Shown here: piece by piece, positions 7,620 through 15,100 of the stretch | Position numbering within the stretch: position 1 is the first letter of the stretch | Layout: the number at the start of each line of letters is the position of its first letter | Origin: an uncultured Verrucomicrobiales bacterium | Lineage (GTDB): Bacteria; Verrucomicrobiota; Verrucomicrobiia; Verrucomicrobiales; Akkermansiaceae | Assembly: GCA_937969125.1 (NCBI GenBank) | Contig: CALBVA010000186.1 | Location: forward strand, 1 to 15,879 | Direction: 5' to 3' | DNA length: 15,879 bases | Program-made: the position numbers and the translations under genes | Notes under the pieces: generated by a model | What the model was told of the DNA's origin: nothing | Database searches by the model: none | The model's input: the letters and a program-made list of their open reading frames with translations, nothing else

Positions 7620-7647
7620 ACCTAAGGAGGTCGTTCTCGAGAAAATT
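7580..7647. repeat. Repeated 13-mer flanking the end of dxs
   Basis: TCTCGAGAAAATT occurs exactly at 7580-7592, inside the last codons of dxs, and at 7635-7647, just after the gene. The starts are 55 bases apart. Each copy contains the palindromic octamer TCTCGAGA. A close variant with a shorter A run lies inside the glycosyltransferase gene at 4000-4010, where it is explained by coding. The pair may be a local duplication or an operator pair for the downstream gene. Confidence 0.4.
7619..7632 (+). promoter_or_regulatory. Orphan perfect Shine-Dalgarno within a small hairpin
   Basis: Positions 7623-7631 read TAAGGAGGT, a full match to the anti-Shine-Dalgarno end of 16S rRNA, but no ATG, GTG or TTG lies at a workable distance; the nearest TTG is at 7647, 16 bases past the core. 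The sequence sits in a potential hairpin, GACCT (7619-7623), loop AAGG, AGGTC (7628-7632), whose first base is the last base of the dxs stop codon. The next gene, at 7767, has no recognisable ribosome site of its own. Confidence 0.35.
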
Positions 7648-7766
7648 TGCATTTGTGGGAACTTCCCCCCACGATTACTCTTCCAAATGCGGCTGGCAAT
7701 TGGAGGCTTTCCCAACTACCAATGCCGCCCGCTCAAAAGAGCACTCACCCACGTTCCCCAAAAACG

Positions 7767-9881
7767 ATGCTTAAACCCACCGTTTCCACCCACCTCATTC
7801 TTGCCATTCTTTGCCTGACCGTATCCGGAGCACTGGCTGTCGTCACGGCTTCGACGCCGGTCCCCCGCCAGATCATCCAGCGAAATTCCGAAGGATTTGC
7901 CGACATTCCGGTCGCCGGGAGCTACTCCGGCCCAGCGGTATCAATCGAAGCCCGCGCCGTGGTTATGACAGGCCCCGCCGACAATGGGACCACCACTCCG
8001 TGGACAATCGTCGATGCCTCCCCCATCAATAATACCTTCTCCGGTGTCCTCGCAAACGTGCCTCAGGGCGGCTGGTATCAGATCGAATTTCGCAAATCAA
8101 TCGGCGGCAGCTTTTTTAATGGCGAAACGGTCGAGCGAGTCGGGGTTGGAGACATCTACCTCGTCGCGGGCCAGTCCAATGCCGCCAACTTTGGAGATCC
8201 AGTCCTTGATCCCATGGATGATCGGCTCTCCGAGCGCACGCGGGCAGATCTGAATACCTGGAAACGTGCCTCAGATCCCTTCGGAATCACACGTCCAGAC
8301 CGAGTGAATGACATCGGCCGGACCGGCACCCTCGCCTCCACCTGGACCCGGCTCGGGCCACTGCTCACCGCTTCGGAGGATGTCCCCATCGGTTTTTTGG
8401 TGATGGCTCTGGGTAACTCAAAGGTCAATGAATACCGCTCTGATGCGAACCGCCTTTTCTACATCGTCTTCATCAGCGATGGGGTCAAATCCTTCCCTCC
8501 AAATGGCTTCAAAGCCTTTCTCTGGCATCAGGGAGAACGGGATGCCAACATCGCAACGTCCTTCGCCGACTATAAAAGCGATCTCGAATCAATGATCTCG
8601 GGCAGCCGGGCTGATGCCGGCTGGAACATCCCTTGGTATATTGCAGAAGCCGCTTATCAGAGCTCGTCCAATCTCTCGCAAGAGGAAACCATCAAGGCCG
8701 CCCAACGCTCCGTCGCAGCCGATGATCCCTTCACCTTCCTCGGTGCCTCTACGGACGAATTTCACCTGGAAGACGTCGGTGATGGTAAGATTTTTGCGGG
8801 CGTTCATTTCAATGCAGCCGGCCTAGCCGATCACGCCGCTCAATGGCACGCCATCCTCACTGGCAACACCGACGCTGAGATTCTCAACCCCAGCTTCGAG
8901 CTGAACACCGATCCGGCGATCACCCGTCAGAAAATCCTCATGGAAGACGAAGCCTACATCGTCAAGATCAACAATGACGATGGCGATGACAATGACAACG
9001 ATGTTAACAAGGATGTCGATGCTGGCGCTTCCCCTTCGGTAATCGATTGGCGGATCATGAGTTCAAGCGGAATCGCAGCAGCTGATGGAGACAATGGCTT
9101 CTTCAACCCAGGAATGGGCACCTACGGCACCGCGATTCCTACCGGAGTGTCCGGAGTCAATGCCGCCACTCTCTCCGGCGGAACCGGTGGGAATCATTTT
9201 CTACAAGCCATCCGCTACCTGACGAAGCCTGCCCGCCCTATCAAGCTGACCGCCGCGATTGGTCTGCGCAGCTCAGGCGGGACTTACGGCAATGCCCAAA
9301 TCGAACTGCGCGCGGGAAACACCATCCTGGCCTCTCGCTCCATCACAGCAGCTGAACTCACTGCTGGTGAGTTTACGGATTTTGACATCATGGGCTCCGC
9401 TTCCGGCAGCGCTGTCGGAGAGGAACTGACGGTGATCATTACAAAAAAAGATGGCGGTACAGACACTTATGTGGACTTCGATAACCTCCGCCTCGAGGTC
9501 CTACCAAGCGTCTTCGAACAATGGCTGGCTGAGAACAGCCTTACTCAGCCTGACGGCGATCCAGATGGTGACGGACGGAACAACCTTCTGGAATTCGCCT
9601 TCGATTCCGACCCCAACCTTGCCGATGTCATCTCTTCTCCGCTCAGCATCGTAGGTGAGAGCTTCAATATCTCCCGACGGATTGGGTCGGTAAATGGCTT
9701 GGTCTATACCTTGGAGAGATCGACCTCACTCCTTCCCGAAAGCTGGACGCCAGTCACCGATGTGATGACTAACTTCAGCACTATCGATGGGTTATTTGAG
9801 AGCGTAAATCTCTCTCCTCCTGGTGGTTTGTCCGCTGATGAAGGAGCGGTCTTCTACCGCCTGTCCGTCGAGCTTCAGTAA
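7767..9881 (+). CDS. Secreted SASA-family esterase with EF-hand-like loop and C-terminal beta tail
   Basis: A 704-residue exported protein of the sialate O-acetylesterase (SASA) family, which removes acetyl groups from sugars. The ATG at 7767 is chosen because it opens a signal peptide (hydrophobic HLILAILCLTVSGALA, cleavage near residue 24); upstream in-frame codons to a TTG at 7647 are not signal-like. Residues about 30-128 look like an Ig-type domain. The SGNH-like esterase domain has GQSN with nucleophile Ser137 (135-138), the WHQGE block (253-257) and VHFNAAGLADHA with candidate catalytic His347. A jelly-roll-like region (about 370-580, opening NPSFE) carries an Asp/Asn-rich insert (402-419) that may bind calcium. 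Residues 598-609 form a DxDxDGxxxxxE loop (DPDGDGRNNLLE), followed by a beta-rich tail (to 704) typical of verrucomicrobial exported proteins. It converges on the 9896-11209 gene. Substrate is uncertain; acetylated polysaccharide is plausible. Confidence 0.85.
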   Translation: MLKPTVSTHLILAILCLTVSGALAVVTASTPVPRQIIQRNSEGFADIPVAGSYSGPAVSIEARAVVMTGPADNGTTTPWTIVDASPINNTFSGVLANVPQGGWYQIEFRKSIGGSFFNGETVERVGVGDIYLVAGQSNAANFGDPVLDPMDDRLSERTRADLNTWKRASDPFGITRPDRVNDIGRTGTLASTWTRLGPLLTASEDVPIGFLVMALGNSKVNEYRSDANRLFYIVFISDGVKSFPPNGFKAFLWHQGERDANIATSFADYKSDLESMISGSRADAGWNIPWYIAEAAYQSSSNLSQEETIKAAQRSVAADDPFTFLGASTDEFHLEDVGDGKIFAGVHFNAAGLADHAAQWHAILTGNTDAEILNPSFELNTDPAITRQKILMEDEAYIVKINNDDGDDNDNDVNKDVDAGASPSVIDWRIMSSSGIAAADGDNGFFNPGMGTYGTAIPTGVSGVNAATLSGGTGGNHFLQAIRYLTKPARPIKLTAAIGLRSSGGTYGNAQIELRAGNTILASRSITAAELTAGEFTDFDIMGSASGSAVGEELTVIITKKDGGTDTYVDFDNLRLEVLPSVFEQWLAENSLTQPDGDPDGDGRNNLLEFAFDSDPNLADVISSPLSIVGESFNISRRIGSVNGLVYTLERSTSLLPESWTPVTDVMTNFSTIDGLFESVNLSPPGGLSADEGAVFYRLSVELQ

Positions 9882-9906
9882 CTCCAACTACCATTCTACT
9901 TGGAGT
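9881..9906. terminator. Hairpin between two convergent genes
   Basis: ACTCCAA at 9881-9887 pairs exactly with TTGGAGT at 9900-9906 around a 12-base loop. The stem starts at the last base of the plus-strand stop codon and the loop contains the minus-strand stop codon (9896-9898). It could act as a bidirectional transcript end, but neither strand has a T run after the stem, so intrinsic termination is doubtful. Confidence 0.3.
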
Positions 9907-11209
9907 AGAGTTTCTGGACCTGATCGAGATATTGATTAAAGGGATCATTCAGCTTCTCACTCCCTTCCAGCCCTTTCTTCATCTTGAGGTAGTCCTCGAA
10001 TTGGTTGCTGTATTCCGTCTCGGTGGAGATGTGATACCAATCCATGAGATCAATCATCACCGTATATCGCTGAGTCTCGGCATCACGGAATGATTGCAGA
10101 TTGGCGAGGGCGTTTTCGGTATCGTCGGTTTTTTGCCCCGCGATATCGGCAAGGGTTTTCAGGTAGCCTGCAATAACTGGCTGATAGGTGCTAAAGCCAC
10201 GAAAGCTGAGGTAGACGAGAGCATCCGAGGCAGGTCGAACGGCTGCGATTCTTTCTTCGAGAGTCTCTAGCTCACTAACCTTGGGCCACGAATCGAGGCT
10301 CTCAGTCTTGGTCTTTCCGGATTCGCTTTTGAAGTGGAGTTTTAAGGCGGACTTGAGTGCCTCCTCGGTTTCCGGGATGGTCATACGCTCCGTCAAAGTC
10401 GCTTCGGACATGGCTGCAACTTGCAGCATCCACCAGCGCTCCAGGCCTTTTGGACCGAGGTTTACCTGGGGAAAATGAGTCCGCAGCAGGGTGAGCTGTT
10501 CCCCCTCAAAAGTCGCGACCTCACCGAGGAAATTTCCGATGCTCACAAGTCCCTGCGGCTGCGCCAAAAGTGCCATGACGAGAGCACCAGAAGAAGCGCG
10601 GAAGAACTCCCGGCTCAGCTGGTCCATCCCGTCAGTCGTTTCACGATCGACGAGCTTTTCCACCTCGATCCAACCGCCGCTTTCCATCAGGAAGGAATAA
10701 ACCCGGCGTTCGCCCTTGCCCTTCATCCATCGGATTGCTTCGGCGACTCCATCGGTCAGCCAGGGGCGAACTTCGACACGGGCGGCGGTTTGATCTGCAG
10801 GGTAAGCACGCAGAGAGCGCTCCATGAGGAGCATCTCCAGGATCACTCTCTCCAGTTCCGCTTGGTCGAATGAGTTCCCCTTCCCCAGGATGAGATCAAT
10901 CTGGAGGCGATACTTTGAGCCACCAACTTCGGAGACATAGAAATTTCGAGCGATTCGAGAACGCCCCGTCTCATTGGGTTTCTTCAGCTCCACCACGATG
11001 GGGAAGGGCTTTTTCTGAAGCTCACCGACCAGCTTATCGAGGTCCTTAACAATAGCTCCAGCATCTCTCACAATGGCGCGACGGATTTCCGAGGTGCCGT
11101 CGTAAACGGTCACACGCCCATCGACCGTAGCGGTGCTCGTCTGCCCGCTCGCGGAAATCACTCCACCGAGGAGAAACAGCAGAAAAGGGAGAATGCGAGC
11201 GGCCATCAT
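9896..11209 (-). CDS. Secreted protein, probable inactive gluzincin (MA-type) peptidase-like
   Basis: A 437-residue exported protein. The N-terminus MMAARILPFLLFLLGGVISA is a signal peptide with cleavage near 20-22 (SASGQ). Starts at 11209 or 11206 (adjacent ATG codons) are equivalent; no ribosome site is visible. Residues about 115-160 resemble the zinc site of MA-clan peptidases, in which HExxH is followed about 20-30 residues later by W-x-T-E-G-x-A-E. Here the first motif position reads LEMLL (124-128), with both His replaced by Leu but the Glu kept. The second reads WLTDGVAE (150-157), with the zinc ligand Glu changed to Asp. This suggests a fold-conserving protein without metal-dependent activity. 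The rest (170-437) is helical and charged, possibly a repeat-like scaffold. Its gene is divergent from trpC and converges on the SASA gene. The peptidase relationship is an inference from motif position only; otherwise the protein is unrecognised. Confidence 0.6.
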   Translation of the reverse strand: MMAARILPFLLFLLGGVISASGQTSTATVDGRVTVYDGTSEIRRAIVRDAGAIVKDLDKLVGELQKKPFPIVVELKKPNETGRSRIARNFYVSEVGGSKYRLQIDLILGKGNSFDQAELERVILEMLLMERSLRAYPADQTAARVEVRPWLTDGVAEAIRWMKGKGERRVYSFLMESGGWIEVEKLVDRETTDGMDQLSREFFRASSGALVMALLAQPQGLVSIGNFLGEVATFEGEQLTLLRTHFPQVNLGPKGLERWWMLQVAAMSEATLTERMTIPETEEALKSALKLHFKSESGKTKTESLDSWPKVSELETLEERIAAVRPASDALVYLSFRGFSTYQPVIAGYLKTLADIAGQKTDDTENALANLQSFRDAETQRYTVMIDLMDWYHISTETEYSNQFEDYLKMKKGLEGSEKLNDPFNQYLDQVQKLYSK

Positions 11210-11310
11210 GCGAGAGTGAGAATGAAACGGACACGATTCGCGGACAAGGACGGAATTGAAGGCAATTGATCGCTTTCCTTTTCGGGGACTTGGCTTATTT
11301 CAAGGCCATC

Positions 11311-12108
11311 GTGAACAAGCTCGACGAAATCATCGCCTATAAAAAGCAGGAGATCGAACCGCTAATCCCGCTGACGAAGAAGCTGCGGGCCTCGGCTCTG
11401 ATGCGAAATGATTTTGGCGGTTTCCGCAGTGCGCTGGATCTAGGGCCGGAGCGACTGGGAATAATCGCGGAGGTGAAGAAGGCCTCACCCTCGGCGGGGA
11501 TTATTGACCCGAACTTCGACCCAGTCAGACAGGCGAAGCGCTACATCGATGGTGGGGCGAGCTGTATGTCCATCCTAACGGATGAGAAATACTTCATGGG
11601 GCATCTTTCCTACCTCCGGGACATTTCCAAAATTTCGCCCATTCCACTGCTGCGGAAGGATTTCACGGTGCATGAGTGCCAGATCTACGAGGCGAGCATC
11701 ACGGGTGCGGACGCGATTCTTCTAATCGTGGCAGCGCTGGATGACGAGCAACTGCGGAAGCTCTACGATGCTGCAAAGGACGTCCAGCTGGATGTTCTGG
11801 TGGAGGTGCATGATCTCCAGGAGATGGAGCGCGCGCTGGATCTGGGTGCGGATTTGATCGGGATCAACAATCGCAACCTTAAGACCTTCACCACCGATCT
11901 GATCGCAACGGAGCAATTGGCTGACGAGGTGCCGGATGATGTGATACTGGTCTCCGAGTCAGGACTGAAGGACACCACCGACGCGCAGCGGGCTCTGGAG
12001 GCGGGTGCCAATGCGATCCTGATCGGTGAGACCCTGATGCGTCACGATGATCCCACGCGCGCGATTGAGGAATACCTCGCTCTGCGGACGGAAGGGACCG
12101 ATAAATGA
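11311..12108 (+). CDS. trpC: Indole-3-glycerol phosphate synthase
   Basis: This enzyme closes the indole ring in tryptophan biosynthesis, converting 1-(2-carboxyphenylamino)-1-deoxyribulose 5-phosphate to indole-3-glycerol phosphate with loss of CO2 and water, in the cytoplasm. The 265-residue TIM barrel keeps the active-site residues: Glu54 and Lys56 in EVKKASPSAG, Lys116 in LLRKDF, Glu165 in VEVHD, Asn187 in GINNRNL, and Glu216/Ser217 in SESGL. The GTG at 11311 is preferred: it gives the usual family beginning (VNKLDEIIAYKK) and has AAGG five bases upstream. A TTG at 11266 would add 15 hydrophobic residues that do not fit the family. It is a single-domain form, not fused to trpF, and no other trp gene is nearby. 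Its TGA stop directly touches the stop codon of the opposing gene at 12109. Confidence 0.97.
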   Translation: MNKLDEIIAYKKQEIEPLIPLTKKLRASALMRNDFGGFRSALDLGPERLGIIAEVKKASPSAGIIDPNFDPVRQAKRYIDGGASCMSILTDEKYFMGHLSYLRDISKISPIPLLRKDFTVHECQIYEASITGADAILLIVAALDDEQLRKLYDAAKDVQLDVLVEVHDLQEMERALDLGADLIGINNRNLKTFTTDLIATEQLADEVPDDVILVSESGLKDTTDAQRALEAGANAILIGETLMRHDDPTRAIEEYLALRTEGTDK

Positions 12109-15100
12109 TCAATCGGTGAAGGGGCCGTTCACGAAGCGATAGCGGAGGAAGTATTTCTCGTCAGCGACCGGTTCGGCAGATTGGAGAACGCGGGTAGCAA
12201 TTCCTCCCGAAAGGTCCTGCGAGCTAACCTCGAAGAGCGGGGTGGCATCGAACCAATCATCAAGGTTCAGGGAATACTCGAGGCGGCCGCCGGCATCCTC
12301 CGCGAGGAGGTTCAGACCGACAGTGAATTGCAGACGCCCGTCAGTCAGACTGGTGTAAGATGGCTCGACGCCTCCGGAGGCATATTGGAAAAAGGCTGAA
12401 GCCCCGCCCCCACCGAAGAAGGACCCGGAGGCATCCGAGGGGCTACCTCCTGCTGACACGCTGGCCCGCCAATTCGCGGCATCGTTGTGGTCAGGCGCGG
12501 TGAAGGGTCCATTGAGAACGAGGCTGGGACCGGTGCCATCGACTGCGGTGGGCCAGGGAGCTTCGTCATTGTAGGTGAAGTCCTGAATGACGATACCATT
12601 AAGGCCAGTCAAGGTGATGCGTTCGCCGCCGTTCGCAAGTCCGGTGTCATTGTCAAATTCACCCGCGATGTTCAGCCCGGCATTCATGGAGTAGCGGAAA
12701 TTCAGCGCGGCGGCATTCCGGGCGATGATGGTCCTTTCTCCGGAAGCCAGCTCGAAGCGATCCGGAAACGAAAAGCTAATTCCGTTCATGAAAGCGACGC
12801 CCGAAAGATCGATCACCTGATCACTGATGTTTGTAAGCTCGAGAAATTCAAAGGCATCGGCATCGGTGAAGCCGGCATTGATCTCAGCTGCCGAGGGATC
12901 CAGTGGGTGGTAGTGGAGTTCCGAGATGACCAGGTTTGTCGGAGCTGCGTTCGAGCCCACCACGAAAGTATTCGTAATGAGGCGGGACCAATTGTCCCCG
13001 TCCTTGGCGCGAGCCTTCACGATGGTGGTGTCATTGAGATCGATGGTCGGTGGGCTCCCTACAGAGCGGGTAACAGTAAGACCGAAGTCAAAGCTGAGAT
13101 CCAGATTACCCCTGCTCGCTTTGTGCAATTCGAGGGAGATGACATTCCGCCCCTCAACAAAGAACGAGGCATCAACCTCGACCGGAATCCAGGCGACTTC
13201 TTCAGCATCTATCTGCGCGTCTGAGGCCAGCGTGTCATAGATGATCTCACCATCCGGCATGTTCTGACGAGTGACTTCCTTTCCATTGATATAAATGACG
13301 ACTCCATCGTCATACTGGACCTCCAAATTTCCGCCGGTGATGGTGGCGGCATTGGTAAAATCAAACTCGGTGCGGAAATAGGTGGTCGGATACTTCGAGA
13401 AGAATTGCGGTCCGAAGGGAACCTCGGTTGCGACCGGATTTGAATAGCCCAAGGGGGCCGGCTGATCCTCCACCCAGCCATTGGCTGGGGTATCTGCATA
13501 GTCCGGGTGGGTCCAATGGGAGGCGTCGTACCCCGGGGCTCCTTCCACAATCGCACTGGATCCCAGCGCAGTGGCAGAAGCAAGATAGTTCCAGTTCGCC
13601 CCGCGTGAGACCGCCTGAATCGTGACTAAGCCACCTGCATCATAGTTCTCAGAGGAGGGATTGATGACACCATCTTCCTGTCGTGGGTCACTCCCATCGA
13701 CGGTATAATAAATGGTGCCCTGCGTGCCATTCACGGTGGCCATTGAGCCTGCGGCCACAACCCCTGAACCAGGAGTGATGCTGGGAGGCGCGGCTAACTG
13801 GGAATCGATCCACATCATACGCTCGCTGCTCCAGCTTTTCATGAAGTCGATCTGTTCCTCCCAAGTATCGGTGACAGGGGTATTGAAGCCAACCCTGCGA
13901 ATTCTCAGATTATCCCATTTGGCGAAATTTCGAATGGCGGCTTCAGCTAGAGGAGCGGCAATGGCATCCATGCGGGCATGGAGTTCCGTATCGCTCAGGA
14001 CATTGGTGCGGAGGAATTGCCAACGGTCCACAAAGGCCTGCCAAAAGTCGGGATCCTGTACAAGGCGGACCTCCCATTTTCCTTCGTTCACGCCATTGTT
14101 CTCGATGTATTGCCAGCCGGAATCCGTACCGGTGGGAATAGAGTTAAAGGTATTCCGACAGCAGCCATTACCCATGATCAGGTTGTAGTCCCAAAGCGGC
14201 CCATGAATAATTTTGCCGCCACGATCTTTATAAAAGTAGGCACTACGCATATAGGCATCCTGGTCACGGGTGAGTTCATTAATCACGAAAAGATTGGCGT
14301 ATGACGGCACGTCAATAACGGCCTCGTATCCCAAGATGGGGTCCTTGAAATTCGCTCCGTCGATGCGGTTATCAACATCGCGGATGTAGTCGGAAATCCA
14401 CTGCTTCTGGATCGCGGTTGCTTCGTTCTGAGCATCGGGCTCCACCAGTTCCAGATGGCTCCAACCCGGAAGACGCTCACTCGCAGTGGAAGCCCCGTAT
14501 TCCCACTTCATGAGGTAGCCCCCGGTGATCTCCGGCTCGGTAGTGGCACCTTCGGGAATCTTTTCGATGTCGATCCGGTCCCGTGAACGCTTGTTCGTTT
14601 CCGTAATGACATAGACTCCCCGGTAATCGGTGGTGTAGTTAATTTCACCGCCATTCTCATTGAGGAAAAGCTCCACATGGCGGGTGCGTGGTGCGTCCAG
14701 CCCGATAACCCGGCCCAGCTCGAAGACGAGAGCATTACGAATGAGAGCCTTGTCCGTAAAGGGCGCGGCGAGAACCCAGTCGGAGTCCGCAGCCAAACCA
14801 AGAAGGCTGACGTCCTTATCCTCGTCTTCCTGATTTCGAAGTTCCAGACGGTATTGCTTCTTGGCAAATCCCGCAGAGCTCTGCCCGCGCACCCGATAAG
14901 CTGCGCGGGTGCTCACCGTGGGTTCATTGGTCAGCGAAGCTCGTCCGTCACCCGGTTCGAAGAGGCTAAAAGTGGTGAAGATGAGATTTGAACGACCGGG
15001 CGTACCGCCGTTGAAATTTTCGAGCACCACGATGGGGAGATTCGAGGTGAAACCGGAGAGATTGGAGGCACCCGACATGAGGCTCGACCCGATCGAGGCG

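Noticed and set aside
7655..7672. Hairpin GTGGG...CCCAC after dxs as a terminator
   Set aside because: The stem is five base pairs with an offset C run and no T run follows on the plus strand.
7647..7766. Upstream TTG start extending the SASA protein by 40 residues
   Set aside because: The added residues are Pro-rich and not signal-like, whereas the ATG at 7767 opens a standard signal peptide.
7576..7818. 80-codon frame across the dxs end and the spacer
   Set aside because: It begins within dxs in another frame, runs into the SASA signal peptide, has no ribosome site at its start and a composition that does not look like a protein.
10421..10873. Open frame (150 codons) on the plus strand inside the 9896-11209 gene
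   Set aside because: The opposite frame begins with a clear signal peptide and is longer. The antisense translation has no domain-like pattern.
11266..11310. TTG start for trpC
   Set aside because: It would add 15 hydrophobic residues not found in the family. The GTG at 11311 has better-spaced AAGG and gives the normal family N-terminus.
12487..13224. Long open frame (245 codons) on the plus strand inside the CotH gene
   Set aside because: It is antisense to the jelly-roll and second lamin-tail parts of a protein with recognisable domains. The translation shows no known motif and has no ribosome site. Long antisense frames are expected in this GC-rich coding.
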